A stretch of 64,000 nt of DNA from Rhodopirellula sp. (GCA_012728855.1 JAAYEH010000281.1:78818-142817); one strand, 5' to 3'. Counted from the first letter of the stretch, positions 17,515 through 27,776 are shown. The notes: a model not told the origin generated them from the letters alone. Program-made: numbers and translations.

Positions 17515-18975
17515 TCACCCTGCCGACTGCTGGTATCGGATCAACTCTTCGGCACGGCGGGCAGCATCCCAGTGGAAGATCTCGGCCATCCAGTCGGCGA
17601 CCTGCCGGGCGATCTCCCCGGCGTTACGGTGGTAGTGTCGCCAGTTCGTGCGGCGGATCATCACGTCGTCGAGATGCGCCGCCCATTCACTGCGGCAATA
17701 ATGTTCCACCACTTCCGGGCGCACTTCGGGTGGCAGGATGCCGCTGAGTCCTTGGACCTCATCGGCGGCAAGAATCGGCTCGGTTGCCGTGGTGCATGGC
17801 ATGGTCTTCTTGCCGAGGTGGTTTGCCACCCGGTCGACCACCTGCTCTGCGATCAAGCGGTAGGTGGTCAGTTTTCCGCCGGCCACATCGAACCAGCCGG
17901 CTTTCGGCTGGCGGATTTCATGGGCCCGCGAAATATCCGACGGACCGCCTTTGACGCTGGCGACCAGCGGTCGAAGCCCCGCCCAGGAACTGACGATGTG
18001 GGTCCGGTCGATCCGCGCGCTGGGAAACGCTTCATTGACCACGTCCAGGACGCAATCCACGTCGTCCCGGGTTACCGGCACCTGATCGAGCGGACCGTCG
18101 TAATCGGTATCGGTGGTTCCGAGAATCACCCGTTCGCCCCACGGTATCGCGAAGAGAATGCGATTGGCCTGGGTCATCACAACGGCGTCGAGTATCGGCA
18201 GAACCTCGTGCTCGATCACCAAATGGATGCCTTTGGTAAGACGCAGACGGATGCTGCTTTCGGGCAGCGACTGCGTCCAGGGGCCGGTAGCGTTGACCAC
18301 CGCCCGCGCACGGACCGTTCGCTCGCGATCCGCCTCTCGATCGCGAACCTGGCAGGTCCATCGCCCGGCGTCAGGGACAGCCGATTCCAACCGGGTATAA
18401 TTGCAGATCGCGGCGCCGGTCTTGACGGCGGAGCGGAGCGTGTCAAGAACCAATCTGGCGTCGTTGGTCAGACCGTCGTAGTAGCGGACGGCTCCGTTAA
18501 GCCCTTTGGGCTTCGGTTCGGGAAGCCGCCGCAGCACGTCCGACGGACTCATCGAAGAAGAAGGGCCGAGGTTCCGGCCGCCACAGAGCAAGTCGTAGAT
18601 CTTCACTCCCACGCGAAGTTGCCAGAGAGGCCAGCCCGAGCGGCGATAGCCGGGAAAGACGAACGGCAACGGCTCGGCCAGATGCGGTGCAATACGGTGC
18701 AGGATGCCCTTCTCGCGACTTGCCTCGTAAACCAGGCCGATGCGGCCTTGGGCGAGATAGCGCAGCCCGCCGTGCAACAACCGGCTGGTGCGGCTACTGG
18801 TGCCGAAGGCAAAGTCGTGCTGCTCGACCAGCGCCGTGGAAAGCCCCCGCATCGCCGCGTCGCGAGCGACGCCGGCCCCGACAATGCCGCCACCCACGAC
18901 CAGCACGTCGAGGTCCGCCTGCTCGAGCTGCTCGGCCTGCCGGCGGCGTATTTCATCAAGATCGACGGAAATCAC
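17515..18975 (-). CDS. glpD: FAD-dependent glycerol-3-phosphate dehydrogenase
   Basis: A 486-residue membrane-associated enzyme that oxidises sn-glycerol 3-phosphate to dihydroxyacetone phosphate and feeds electrons to quinones. The FAD-binding motif [19 protein letters not shown] is at the N-terminus. [15 protein letters not shown] and [11 protein letters not shown] are typical of GlpD, followed by the C-terminal DAO_C-type helical domain ([20 protein letters not shown]). The GTG start at 18975 overlaps the glpK stop in the sequence GTGA, with GGGAGGA upstream, so translation is coupled. A longer frame exists upstream but would lie inside glpK. With glpK it forms a two-gene glycerol catabolic operon; no glpF transporter is visible. 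Confidence 0.95.
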   Translation of the reverse strand: MISVDLDEIRRRQAEQLEQADLDVLVVGGGIVGAGVARDAAMRGLSTALVEQHDFAFGTSSRTSRLLHGGLRYLAQGRIGLVYEASREKGILHRIAPHLAEPLPFVFPGYRRSGWPLWQLRVGVKIYDLLCGGRNLGPSSSMSPSDVLRRLPEPKPKGLNGAVRYYDGLTNDARLVLDTLRSAVKTGAAICNYTRLESAVPDAGRWTCQVRDREADRERTVRARAVVNATGPWTQSLPESSIRLRLTKGIHLVIEHEVLPILDAVVMTQANRILFAIPWGERVILGTTDTDYDGPLDQVPVTRDDVDCVLDVVNEAFPSARIDRTHIVSSWAGLRPLVASVKGGPSDISRAHEIRQPKAGWFDVAGGKLTTYRLIAEQVVDRVANHLGKKTMPCTTATEPILAADEVQGLSGILPPEVRPEVVEHYCRSEWAAHLDDVMIRRTNWRHYHRNAGEIARQVADWMAEIFHWDAARRAEELIRYQQSAG

Positions 18976-20465
18976 GGTTCCTCCCAATCGCGGGAACGCT
19001 CGACCGCTTTCTGCCAGCGGCCGTACAGCGTCTCGCGCTGCTCCGAGCCGATCCGCGGCTTGAATTCGCTGTCCAGCGCCCAATAGCGGGCGATCTCTCC
19101 GGTATTCTGCCAGAAGCCGACGGCCAAACCGGCCAAATACGCGGCTCCCAGCGCCGTGGTCTCACGGACCACCGGCCGACGCACATTGACGCCGAGAATG
19201 TCCGCCTGAAACTGCATCAGTTGGTTGTTGACCGAGGCCCCGCCGTCCACCTTCAGCGCCGCCAGAGGTATGCCCGCGTCGCGCTGCATCGCCTCGGCCA
19301 AATCGCGGGTTTGGTAAGCCATCGCGTCAACCGCGGCACGAGCGATATGTCCCGCCGTCGTGCCGCGGGTGATGCCGAGGATCGTCCCGCGTGCATAGGA
19401 GTCCCAGTAGGGGGCGCCAAGACCGACAAAGGCCGGCACAAAAAAGACACCGCCGCTGTTGGGCACCGTGGCGGCCAGGCGCTCCACCTCCGTCGAACTA
19501 CTGATGATCTTCAGCCCGTCGCGCAACCATTGCACCACGGCGCCAGCCACAAAGACGGAGCCTTCCAGGCAGTAGGTGATCTCGCCGCCGATCCCCCAGC
19601 CGATCGTCGTCAGTAGATTATTCTGCGACGCCACCGGCTGGTTGCCCGTATTCATCAATAGGAAACATCCGGTGCCGTAGGTATTCTTGGCGCCGCCGGG
19701 TTCGAAGCAAGCCTGGCCGAACGTGGCCGCCTGCTGGTCGCCCGCACAACCGGCGATGGGGATCGCCCGGCCGAACCAGCACGGATCGGTCTCGCCATAG
19801 ACCTCGCTCGACGGCCGCACCTGGGGCAACATGGCGCGGGGGATATCGAGAATGCCGAGCAACTCGTCGTCCCAATCGAGTGTGTGGATGTTGAAGATCA
19901 GCGTGCGGCTGGCGTTGCTGTAATCGGTGAGAAACAGCCGGCCCCCGGTCAGTCGCCAGATCAGCCATGTGTCGACCGTACCGAACAGGATCTCGCCTTT
20001 TTCGGCCCGCTGCCGCAGACCGTCGTGCGTATCGAGCAGGTGCTTGATCTTCGTGCCGGAGAAATAGGCGTCGATCACCAGGCCGGTCTTGTTGCGAAAC
20101 GTCGGCTCCAGTCCATCAGCCTTCAACCGATCGCAGATACCGGCGCTGGCGCGGCTCTGCCAGACGATGGCGTTCGCTACCGGCCGCCCACTGGATCGTT
20201 CCCAAAGAAGGGTTGTTTCCCGCTGGTTGGTGATGCCGATAGCCGCAATGTTTTCGGGGGAAAGAGAAGACCTCGCGACGACCTCGCGGGCCACATGGAT
20301 TTGCGAAGACCAGATCGCTTCCGGATCGTGCTCGACCAGCCCCGGGGCTGGAAGAATCTGCTCAAACTCTTCGTTCACCGCAGCCACCGGCTGTCCGTCG
20401 CGATGAAACAAAATCGCACGGCTGGAGGTGGTTCCCTGGTCGAGTGCAAGCACACAGTCAGGCAT
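18972..20465 (-). CDS. glpK: Glycerol kinase
   Basis: A 497-residue FGGY-family kinase that phosphorylates glycerol to sn-glycerol 3-phosphate. [15 protein letters not shown] opens the ATPase fold. [18 protein letters not shown] and NAIVWQSRA are characteristic of GlpK, as are [14 protein letters not shown] and [19 protein letters not shown]. Length matches the family (about 500). The stop codon TGA overlaps the glpD GTG. AGGAAT lies before the ATG. The gene is divergent from the MBL hydrolase at 20867, with repeat DNA between. Confidence 0.97.
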   Translation of the reverse strand: MPDCVLALDQGTTSSRAILFHRDGQPVAAVNEEFEQILPAPGLVEHDPEAIWSSQIHVAREVVARSSLSPENIAAIGITNQRETTLLWERSSGRPVANAIVWQSRASAGICDRLKADGLEPTFRNKTGLVIDAYFSGTKIKHLLDTHDGLRQRAEKGEILFGTVDTWLIWRLTGGRLFLTDYSNASRTLIFNIHTLDWDDELLGILDIPRAMLPQVRPSSEVYGETDPCWFGRAIPIAGCAGDQQAATFGQACFEPGGAKNTYGTGCFLLMNTGNQPVASQNNLLTTIGWGIGGEITYCLEGSVFVAGAVVQWLRDGLKIISSSTEVERLAATVPNSGGVFFVPAFVGLGAPYWDSYARGTILGITRGTTAGHIARAAVDAMAYQTRDLAEAMQRDAGIPLAALKVDGGASVNNQLMQFQADILGVNVRRPVVRETTALGAAYLAGLAVGFWQNTGEIARYWALDSEFKPRIGSEQRETLYGRWQKAVERSRDWEEP

Positions 20466-20485
20466 GGCTACTATTCCTATAAGGC

Positions 20486-20552
20486 GACCGGCAGGAAATC
20501 GATTCGCAGCAGCCCGGCTGCTGAGTGGTACGTTGGTTTCTGCCGGTCACCT
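20486..20552. repeat. CAGCAGCC/GGCTGCTG palindrome family, copy 2
   Basis: A central 17-base palindrome CAGCAGCCCGGCTGCTG (20507-20523), flanked by outer arms GACCGGCAG...AAA and TTTCTGCCGGTC. The same 17-mer occurs at 62310-62326, and related copies at 7218-7262, 27330-27420 and 30577-30640. Confidence 0.65.
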
Positions 20553-20595
20553 CAGGATCAGCGAATAAATAACTGTCGCGAAAACGACGTGGGAA

Positions 20596-20690
20596 GGGGT
20601 CGGGAGTCTTTTTTTCGTGTCGGCCGGGCGACGCTTTCGTATATGGACGGACGCTTTTTCGGCCGACACGAAAAAAAGACTCCCGACCCC
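20596..20690. repeat. Perfect inverted repeat, GGGAGTCTTTTTTTCG family, copy 2
   Basis: A 31-base arm (20596-20626) is perfectly complementary to 20660-20690, with a 33-base loop. The loop matches the reverse complement of the 16805-16837 loop at 25 of 33 positions. The neighbouring genes (glpK and the MBL gene) are divergent. The rest of 20466-20866 holds no gene. Confidence 0.92.
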
Positions 20691-20866
20691 CTCGGCCCCG
20701 CCACCACCGGTAAGTACGACAGTTATTCATTCGCCGATCCTACGCGGGCCGGAAGTGTGCCCCAGTCTAACGCTTCCGCGGCATTCTGGCAAGCGGCGGC
20801 CCTTGTCGTGCGGTGCCGCAAGAAGGTAAACATGAGGAACCTGTTACTTTACACGCGAGTTTGTCG

Positions 20867-21898
20867 ATGTCGAATCTTCCTCCCGTCAAGCGATTCACCA
20901 CGAGTTCCGGCCTGCGGATCTATCGGATCGCTTTCGAGTTCATGCCGAATCTCAGCGGACGGTTGTACCTGCTGCTGGGCGCCGGCCCGCCGACGCTGAT
21001 CGACGCGGGCACCGGCAGCCCGACAGCCACCGCTCAGATCTGGGAGGGATTGTCGGCGGTCGGGTCGGAATTCGGCGAACCCTTTCGCCCGCAAGACATC
21101 CGGCGGATTCTCATCACCCATGCCCACGTGGACCACTACGGCGGTCTGGCCGAACTGGTCCGGCGGACCGGCGCCGAAGTCGGCGTCCACCCGCTCGATT
21201 CGCGGACGATTTGCGCGGGGCAGGAGCGGTTGGCCATTGCCCGGCAAGCCTTTGCTTCGTTTCTGATGCGTGCGGGTGTCTCGGGCGAGGACCGCGCCCA
21301 ATTGCTGGACGGTTACGGCCGCACCAAACGGCATCTGGAGAGTGTCCCGGTGGACTTGCTCTTGGAAGACGGCCGTGCAATCGACGGCATCCGCATCTTC
21401 CACACGCCGGGCCACAGCCCGGGGCATGTTTGCCTGCTGGTCGACGACGTGTTGCTGGCCGGCGATCACATCCTCTCCCGCACGATCACCCAGCAATGGC
21501 CGGAGAGCATCGCGCCCTACACCGGGCTGGGCCACTACCTGGAAAGCCTCGGCAAAGTGGAGCGAATCCCCGGAATCGCCCTGGTGATGGGCGGACACGA
21601 GCCGCCGGTCCGCGACGTGTACAAGCGGATCGAGAACATCCGCGCCAGCCATTTTCGGCGAGTAGACCGTGTGCTCCGTGTGCTCCGCGAGTCGTCCCAG
21701 CCGATGACAATCGATGAAATCACCGGGCAACTCTACGACCGACAGTCGAGCTTCTATGCGTTTCTGGCGCTGACCGACGTGGCGTCGCGGGTGGAATACC
21801 TCGACGAACGAGGAAGGCTCGCCGTTGCCAATCCTGAGGAAAGCCAGGATGCGGAAACGGGGGCCGTTTCACCTGTACGGTACTCGGTGGACCGGTGA
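20867..21898 (+). CDS. MBL-fold metallohydrolase, LACTB2-like
   Basis: A 343-residue metallo-beta-lactamase-fold hydrolase. The zinc motif THAHVDHYGG (HxHxDH) is near residue 84, with the later ligands in HTPGHSPGHVC and AGDHIL. A C-terminal winged-helix-like tail (near 280-325) is as in LACTB2/RNase-type MBL proteins. Substrate not predictable: the group includes nucleases and thioester hydrolases. ATG 20867 lies just before the conserved domain; the ribosome binding site is weak. Its stop is only four bases from the stop of the convergent Gfo/Idh/MocA gene. Confidence 0.88.
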   Translation: MSNLPPVKRFTTSSGLRIYRIAFEFMPNLSGRLYLLLGAGPPTLIDAGTGSPTATAQIWEGLSAVGSEFGEPFRPQDIRRILITHAHVDHYGGLAELVRRTGAEVGVHPLDSRTICAGQERLAIARQAFASFLMRAGVSGEDRAQLLDGYGRTKRHLESVPVDLLLEDGRAIDGIRIFHTPGHSPGHVCLLVDDVLLAGDHILSRTITQQWPESIAPYTGLGHYLESLGKVERIPGIALVMGGHEPPVRDVYKRIENIRASHFRRVDRVLRVLRESSQPMTIDEITGQLYDRQSSFYAFLALTDVASRVEYLDERGRLAVANPEESQDAETGAVSPVRYSVDR

Positions 21899-21902
21899 TT
21901 TT

Positions 21903-23195
21903 CTACAAGCTCCAGCCTTCGCGATACGTCTCGCGAAGGAACCGTTCGGCTTCCGGGCAGTTGGTGGCCTTCAGGTGTACGGGATCCCACTCGATCTTCG
22001 TCTGGGTGCGGAAGGCGACGTTCCCCAAGAGCACCGTCTCGGTCAGTGCGCCCGAATAGTCGAAATTACAGGTCGTCGCCCCGCCGGTCTTGCACGCTTC
22101 GGTCCACTCCCGGTGGTGCCCGATCGAATCCGCAATGGTCGGCGCCGGCGCGGTGAAATCGGCAAACTGTGACTCGGGCAACAGTTTCCGCCGTGAGTAG
22201 TCGGCCAGCAACATGCCCCGATCGCCAACGAAGAGGATGCCGGAGCGCCAGTCGGCGGGCACGCCCTTCTCTTGCGCCGCCGGCGGGCAGCCTTGGTCCT
22301 GATACCAGGTCAGCTTCACCGGCGGCTGCTCGCCGCGGGCGGGAAACTGCCAGCGGACGACCAGCGGCTTGGGTGTGTTGTCGGGATGCACCGGCGGTCC
22401 TTCGGTCTCGACGGTGAGCGGGTATCGCAGATCTAAAGCCCAGAAGGGCAGATCGATGTAGTGGCAACCGAAGTTGCCGGCCTCGCCGGTCCCGAAGTCC
22501 CACCAGAACCGCCACTTGTACGGCACGTAATCCGGGCTGTAGGGCCGCTGTCGGGCAGGGCCGAGCCACAGATCCCATTGCAGGTGCTCCGGCACGGGCG
22601 GATTGCCGGGCGTCCGCTCGTCGGCGGTGCGGGCCCCGCCGATCCAGACCAGACACTCCCGCACCGGCCCAATGGCGCCGGATCGCACCAGCTCGACACA
22701 ACGGCGGTAGTTCGGTTCGGCATGGATTTGAGTGCCCATCTGCGTGACCGCCTTGTGTTTCGCCGCCGTCTCGGCCACCAGGCGGGCTTCGACGACATTG
22801 TGCGTCAGTGGCTTTTCACAATAAACGTGCTTGCCCATCTTGAGGGCTTTCATGGAAATCACGGCGTGGGTATGGTCGGGGGTGCTGACGAGCACGGCGT
22901 CGATCTGGCGATCCATCTCGTCGAGCATCTTGCGATAGTCGTGGAACTTCCTCGCATTGGGAAACTGCTGGTAGGCATTTCCTGCCCGTTGGTCGTCCAC
23001 GTCGCAAATGGCCACGATGTTCTCGTGGGCAATGGCCGCAAGATTCTCCGCACCCCGTCCGCCCGGGCCGATCATGGCGATGTTCAGCCGTTGGCTGGGC
23101 GCCGCGGATAGCGTTCGGTTGCCAGTGATCCAGAGGCCGATTCCGGCAAAGGCGGTGTTTCGCAACATATCCCGACGATGAAGGCGACGAGTCAT
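21903..23195 (-). CDS. Exported Gfo/Idh/MocA-family oxidoreductase
   Basis: A 430-residue NAD(P)-dependent oxidoreductase with a twin-arginine-type leader (LHRRDMLRNTAFAGIGLW). The Rossmann motif is IAMIGPGGRGAENL and the conserved sugar-dehydrogenase motif is CEKPLTHN (Glu-Lys-Pro). GEAGNFGCHYIDLPFWAL is typical of the planctomycete exported group. It probably oxidises a sugar or inositol-like substrate outside the cytoplasm, but the substrate is unknown. GGGAG lies before the ATG. Stand-alone gene, convergent with the MBL hydrolase. Confidence 0.92.
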   Translation of the reverse strand: MTRRLHRRDMLRNTAFAGIGLWITGNRTLSAAPSQRLNIAMIGPGGRGAENLAAIAHENIVAICDVDDQRAGNAYQQFPNARKFHDYRKMLDEMDRQIDAVLVSTPDHTHAVISMKALKMGKHVYCEKPLTHNVVEARLVAETAAKHKAVTQMGTQIHAEPNYRRCVELVRSGAIGPVRECLVWIGGARTADERTPGNPPVPEHLQWDLWLGPARQRPYSPDYVPYKWRFWWDFGTGEAGNFGCHYIDLPFWALDLRYPLTVETEGPPVHPDNTPKPLVVRWQFPARGEQPPVKLTWYQDQGCPPAAQEKGVPADWRSGILFVGDRGMLLADYSRRKLLPESQFADFTAPAPTIADSIGHHREWTEACKTGGATTCNFDYSGALTETVLLGNVAFRTQTKIEWDPVHLKATNCPEAERFLRETYREGWSL

Positions 23196-23480
23196 TTTCT
23201 TGTCTCCCAGTTGGCAGAATGAATTTCTTGGCTACACTCGCAACACCTGCGAGCTTACTCTGCGTGCGATGTCGCGGCAAGACTCCCATTTCCGGACGAC
23301 GCCTGCTAGCAGCGGCGAGACGCTCTGTGCAACGGCGACTTGGCACGTAGCCGAGACGGCGCGAATACCGTTGGGAGATGCCGCGTCACAACTCATCGGT
23401 GGCCGGCCCACCTGCGCGACCGCCGCGTCACGGCTCCATATCGGCATCGACGTCGCTTGGCATCGGCTCGGCGAGACGCC

Positions 23481-24206
23481 CTACTGCGCCGTAGGCGATG
23501 CCGTCGGGGCAACCGTGAGTTGATTTTCCACTCGCCGAACGCCGGGCTCCAGCGCCAGCATCTGTTCGATAAGTTGCGCCTCGTGCAGGTCCGCCGCCGT
23601 GCCCACCAGCGTTGCCGTACCGTCTTGCACGTGAACCTGGACCGACGCAACCGTCGACAAGCTTTTTGACTGCTGAAGCCGGGCTATCAATCTGGCAGAA
23701 AGACCTTCCGGTACATGGTATGCGAATCCGAGGCTAAGCGTCGGCTGCACTTCCATCGCCTGACTTGCACGGCCGCGATTGGAAGTGCGCCCATTCTGAC
23801 GGGTATTTCGGTTCGATTGGACCGAATAGGATTGGCGGCCGAGCGATCGATTCCGGGTTGCTCCTGCGGCTGAACGGTTGGCCGTTGATCCGGTGTCGCT
23901 ATACCCCAGAAAGTTGCGAGTATCGCCGGAGTCGGCGCCCACGAAGTTCTCAGCCCCTCGTGAACTCCGCAGCAACTCCGTCCCCGTAGCGGCTTGAAGC
24001 GCACTGCTCTGGAGGCCGCTCATGCCGGAGGTTCCACTGGATCGCGATGACCCACCGCTGCCCGAAAAAGTGCCGCCGGAAGTCAGCCCCTGCGTGCTCG
24101 ACGAGCTAAACCTGCTCGTACTGCCACTCGACTGCGTTCGGCTTTGGGCGGGACACGCCTGGGCAAACGCCAATACGACAACCAGGGCACTTAGAAAAAC
24201 TCGCAT
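23481..24206 (-). CDS. Secreted BON-domain protein with Ser-rich N-terminus
   Basis: A 241-residue exported protein. After a signal peptide (MRVFLSALVVVLAFAQACPA) comes about 110 residues rich in Ser, Thr, Gly and Arg, probably disordered. The C-terminal 75 residues form a BON-type domain (LIARLQQSKSLSTVASVQVHV, GTATLVGTAADLHEAQLIEQ, GVRRVENQLTV), which in other proteins binds phospholipid surfaces. The role is presumably in the cell envelope. GAGGAA lies before the ATG. The 285 bases between this gene's end and the Gfo/Idh/MocA start at 23195 show no gene. Confidence 0.85.
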   Translation of the reverse strand: MRVFLSALVVVLAFAQACPAQSRTQSSGSTSRFSSSSTQGLTSGGTFSGSGGSSRSSGTSGMSGLQSSALQAATGTELLRSSRGAENFVGADSGDTRNFLGYSDTGSTANRSAAGATRNRSLGRQSYSVQSNRNTRQNGRTSNRGRASQAMEVQPTLSLGFAYHVPEGLSARLIARLQQSKSLSTVASVQVHVQDGTATLVGTAADLHEAQLIEQMLALEPGVRRVENQLTVAPTASPTAQ

Positions 24207-24224
24207 GGCAATTCCTCAAAACCC

Positions 24225-24268
24225 TTCCTAGAGGCCCTCGAGGCTGTCCGGAAACGGTGACAGGCTGG
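24225..24268. repeat. Decayed single arm of the GGGGAC repeat family
   Basis: CTGTCCGGAAACGGTGACAG (24247-24266) closely matches the left arm of the element at 63137-63235 (CTATCCGGAAACGGGGACAG), preceded by CCTAGAGG comparable with TTAGAG there. No opposite arm is visible. The rest of 24207-24510 has no gene. Confidence 0.4.
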
Positions 24269-24510
24269 TAAAGGCTCTTCCTGTGATTATGCGCATATTC
24301 CACCCCCGGTTGTCAAGCGACGATCTGCCGACTGGCATTACTGATCTCGACGATCGCGAAAACCCGGACGAGATTAGCCCCACACGGTAATCTGGTGCTA
24401 ACTTTGAGTGACGGCACGTCGTAAATACTGCTCTGGCGAGGGGGGGGCGGTTGTCGGTGTGCGGTCTTGAGGAGGGCTGCACGGTTGAGAGACAGCAGGG
24501 ATCGAGATCG

Positions 24511-24897
24511 ATGAGTTCAGAATTACGAGTAATCGACGAAACCTTCGCGGAAACGGCTCCGCTGGCGGAGAACCCGGATTCTCCGCTCAACCGGCGCGGC
24601 AGTACACGACACGCCTTCCGTGTCATCCAACGAATCGCGCCCTACGATGGCACGAAGATGCCGGCCGCGGCCGACTTCTGTCCGGCGGCGTGCCGCAATA
24701 TCTCCACACAAGGATTCTCGTTCTTGTGGCCTGAAGTGCCTTCATTCAAACATCTGATCTTGGCACTGGGGGAGCGACCGCAAGTCACCTACGTCGCCGC
24801 TGAGGTGGCACGAACTAGTCCAATGCCTCGGGATCGGAAATGGACGCTGGTCGGATGCCGTTTTCTAAGGCGGTTCGGCAACCACTTGCCGAGCTGA
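24511..24897 (+). CDS. PilZ-like domain protein
   Basis: A 128-residue protein with the two PilZ signatures: RGSTRH (the RxxxR c-di-GMP-binding type) and CRNISTQGFSF ((D/N)xSxxG type). A final strand, WTLVGCRFLRRF, follows. PilZ domains bind c-di-GMP and control motility or envelope processes; planctomycetes carry many such short proteins. Ligand binding is inferred. The last 83 bases overlap the 3' end of the convergent methyltransferase gene. The ATG at 24511 has only a weak ribosome binding site. Confidence 0.7.
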   Translation: MSSELRVIDETFAETAPLAENPDSPLNRRGSTRHAFRVIQRIAPYDGTKMPAAADFCPAACRNISTQGFSFLWPEVPSFKHLILALGERPQVTYVAAEVARTSPMPRDRKWTLVGCRFLRRFGNHLPS

Positions 24898-27232
24898 ACG
24901 CCTTGCCCTCGAGGGAACCACGGGCGGGCAGCGCTCTTCCGCGCAAGGCGTCTGCGATCCGGTCGATCTCTGCCTGGATTTCTTCGAGCGGTCGCTCCTG
25001 GCGGCGAGCCTCGTGTGCTCTTTGGCTTGCCCGGGCGAGTCGCCCGTGGCAGGGATTGGTCGGATCGAATCGCTCAATGCCAAGGTAGTCGAGCATTCCG
25101 GGCGTGCCGAAGCCCTTCCCGCCGCGGACGGTGTGGGAGCGGGCAAGGAAATCGACTGGCGAACTGTTGAGCATGGCGCAGAGATAGTGCGCCTCCGTGG
25201 CGTCGGGCACCGAGATCAGAACGCACGTTTCTTGGGGAACGACCGGGCGACAGCCGAGCAGCGGATGGTCGAACGGTTCGAGAACCGACGCACGGATCCG
25301 GCGGTCCATCCGCCGCCAGACGACCTTGACCGGAGACAACGTGTACGGGCCGACGTTGTACATCGACCAGAATGGGCCGTGCTGCTGGTATCGACGATAG
25401 GCGGCACGGCTTGTCAGCAGAGGTTCAAACTGCTTCAGGTAAGTCAGAGTCCGCGGGTAGCAGCTTTCCATGATCGCCTGATCGATGCCGCGGCGTCTGG
25501 CAACGTCCTGAGTGAGCAGCAAACCCAGTCGCGGCCGCGCAGCGTAGCGCTGGATGTCGCCCCAGCGGAGCAATGGAAAGACGAGGTCCGCTTCAATCTC
25601 CTGCTCGACAACCCGAACCGGACGCTTCCCGGCGGCAGGAATGTTGCGAACGAGCACTCCATTCGCCGTCTTTTCGAGAACCTCGACCCAAAATACGCCG
25701 TTGGCTCCCGCGGTATTGGCGCCGAGGTGGGCCTGATACTGCGAGGGGCCGACAACGTGCTGAAACATGGCGGCCTCCTCGGGTACCACCAGCCAAGGTG
25801 AGCCGGGCGAATCGTCGTGGATCGGCTGAGCCCGGCAAGATTGCCGGACATAGGCCGCCGTGCTGCCGTCTGCCTGCTCCTGGTCGGCGTCCGTTTGCCG
25901 CGACCACTTGAAGTACGGCACCGGGTAATCCGTCGGCTGGCCTTTCTCGAGCACCACGGTGGCGGTCCAGTTCGCCGCGCCCGGGAAAGGCTGGGCATCG
26001 ACCAGGTCGTCCACCCGCAGAACCCGTAGCGGCGGGCCCTGCTCACCCAGTTGGAAGCGACGAAATCCGTCGCCGGCGCCGCGGGTCTGGAACACTGTCT
26101 GTGTAATGACCATTCCCAGGCGTCCGCCATCGCGGAGATAGCGATCCGCTGCAACGTAGAGCATCAGCATCGCCAGGTCTTTCTTGCCGCCACCATGCCG
26201 GGCGTCGCAGGCCGAAAGGGAGAACAATCCGTACCGTTGCCAGAGCGGCTTAGTCACTTCGCGATAGGGCGCAGGGAGGCTGTCCCACGCGATCCAGGGC
26301 GGATTGCCTACCACGACGTCGAACCGTCGGGCAGGTTCTTCGCTCGCAGCGACGATGGAGTCTCGCAGCAGAACCGTGGGTTCGAAAGCCGTGCCGTTGC
26401 CGGCCAGATCGCCCAGTGCAATGAGACAGTTCGCCTTGGCCGAGAGCACCGCGACCGGATTCAAGTCGATTCCCACGACATTGGCCAGCGCCGAACGGGC
26501 CGTGGCCTCGCTCGTCCCTTCTCGACCGCGAATTCGGCGGATTGCGGCCAACAAAAACGTTCCCGATCCACACGCCGGATCCAGAAGACGGCAATTCGAG
26601 TCGCCATCGTACCCCACTTGATCGAGAACATGCTCGACAAGCCACTCGGGGGTGTAGTATTCGCCCAGGCCGTGGCGGACGGGCCGCGGAACCAAATCCT
26701 GATAAAGCGGCCCGAAGAAGTCGATGGTTTGACATTCGTGCGGCGAGGGACCGGGATAACGGGCGAACTGTTCGGCCATATGCCGTACCAGAGCCGCGAT
26801 GTCCGGTTGCCGCGAGAACAACGGCCAATCGAACAGTTCATTTTCGCAGGATGCGGCGTTCTTCACGAGTTGGCGGACGAGCAGTCCGGCGACCAAGCCA
26901 TAGTAGCTATGTACGGCAAAAAGCAGTTCCGCGGGACACGTCGCCGCAGGCTCAAGTGCATAGGCCGTCGCCATCCGATCCGTTGCCGGTGAACGGCGGT
27001 TTACGTCGCGCCCGCACGCGTGGTCGATGAGTTGCTTCCAGCACTTGAGGTGTTCCGATGCTTCGGACCTCGGTTTGGCCAAGGCGGCTAAGAGCGCCTG
27101 CACGGCCCGCCGGGCGGAGCCATGACGCAGCCCGAAATCGTGGCGGAGCCGATCGGGATGGAGCAGTGGAGCGTCGGCGTTCGACAATTTGATTTCCCCG
27201 CCCCGATTGAAGAAAGCACAACGATCAGCCAC
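24815..27232 (-). CDS. N6-adenine DNA methyltransferase, type II/IIG-like, solitary
   Basis: An amino-methyltransferase of about 805 residues. HGLGEYYTPEWLVEHVL leads into motif I, LLDPACGSGTFLLAAI (near residue 217), and motif IV is VVVGNPPWIAW (near 307). NPPW is the N6-adenine signature. The second half (TLTYLKQFEPLL, VSVPDATEAHYLCAMLNSS-type words) looks like a target-recognition region as in Eco57I/type IIG enzymes. I see no PD-(D/E)xK nuclease motif in the first 200 residues and no partner restriction gene nearby. The start is uncertain: GTG 27232 is given, TTG 27187 has GGGGA upstream, and the frame beyond crosses a palindrome. The C-terminal codons overlap the PilZ-like gene. Confidence 0.85.
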   Translation of the reverse strand: MADRCAFFNRGGEIKLSNADAPLLHPDRLRHDFGLRHGSARRAVQALLAALAKPRSEASEHLKCWKQLIDHACGRDVNRRSPATDRMATAYALEPAATCPAELLFAVHSYYGLVAGLLVRQLVKNAASCENELFDWPLFSRQPDIAALVRHMAEQFARYPGPSPHECQTIDFFGPLYQDLVPRPVRHGLGEYYTPEWLVEHVLDQVGYDGDSNCRLLDPACGSGTFLLAAIRRIRGREGTSEATARSALANVVGIDLNPVAVLSAKANCLIALGDLAGNGTAFEPTVLLRDSIVAASEEPARRFDVVVGNPPWIAWDSLPAPYREVTKPLWQRYGLFSLSACDARHGGGKKDLAMLMLYVAADRYLRDGGRLGMVITQTVFQTRGAGDGFRRFQLGEQGPPLRVLRVDDLVDAQPFPGAANWTATVVLEKGQPTDYPVPYFKWSRQTDADQEQADGSTAAYVRQSCRAQPIHDDSPGSPWLVVPEEAAMFQHVVGPSQYQAHLGANTAGANGVFWVEVLEKTANGVLVRNIPAAGKRPVRVVEQEIEADLVFPLLRWGDIQRYAARPRLGLLLTQDVARRRGIDQAIMESCYPRTLTYLKQFEPLLTSRAAYRRYQQHGPFWSMYNVGPYTLSPVKVVWRRMDRRIRASVLEPFDHPLLGCRPVVPQETCVLISVPDATEAHYLCAMLNSSPVDFLARSHTVRGGKGFGTPGMLDYLGIERFDPTNPCHGRLARASQRAHEARRQERPLEEIQAEIDRIADALRGRALPARGSLEGKAFSSASGCRTALENGIRPASISDPEALD

Positions 27233-27245
27233 AATACCATAAACT

Positions 27246-27272
27246 GTGGGGCAGGTTGCCAACCTGCCCCAC
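27246..27272. repeat. GTGGGGCAGGTT palindrome, copy 1
   Basis: GTGGGGCAGGTT (27246-27257) and AACCTGCCCCAC (27261-27272) form a perfect 12-base-pair stem with a three-base loop. The same arm sequence heads the longer inverted repeat at 62332-62399. It lies upstream of the methyltransferase gene. Confidence 0.7.
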
Positions 27273-27329
27273 GGAGTATTCCGGATACCATGACAGAAAA
27301 ACAACGACCCGCCAAGAGTTCAAAAAGCA

Positions 27330-27472
27330 GAGCAACCCGGCTGCTGGCAATCTGATTCTGGCAGCGTCAAGCCGTTGCCTGATGGTAGCAACCGGGCTGC
27401 TTCATGTTCTGGCGGGTGGTTGAGAAAAAATGAGGGCCGCGCCCCAACATAACTTATCGGGACGCGGCCGCT
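27330..27472. repeat. Repeat-rich gap: CAGCAGCC-family copy and a GC hairpin
   Basis: AGCAACCCGGCTGCTGGC and, about 70 bases on, GTAGCAACCGGGCTGCT are related to the CAGCAGCCCGGCTGCTG family. GGCCGCGCCCC and GGGACGCGGCC (27434-27472) form a further hairpin. No gene is supported between 27233 and 27776. Confidence 0.45.
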
Positions 27473-27776
27473 ACCGGGAGGGGACAAAAAGGGCTACGAT
27501 TCTGATGCTCGGTGCTGATTTACTGCTCCGGGTTGCTCCAATGCCTCCGCCGGCTTTTGCTCGCTCCGGCAGTTCGCATCGGCTTCCTGCAAAACGAATG
27601 AATTGTTCGGAGCACCGCAGCGGCGGTCAATGATGACTTGGCTGCTTCCAATCCCCGATCAATGGGTGAGTGCTTCATTGCGGGCACATCGAACGAGGAG
27701 TATGGTAGGTCAAGCGAACACGGGCTAATTCGCCCCACGATCGGGGTGAAGCGGACACTTAGTTTTGAAATCGATT

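Noticed and set aside
27430..27633. Plus-strand frame of 67 codons upstream of the HAD gene
   Set aside because: It begins in a GC hairpin, has atypical composition and overlaps other equally poor frames.
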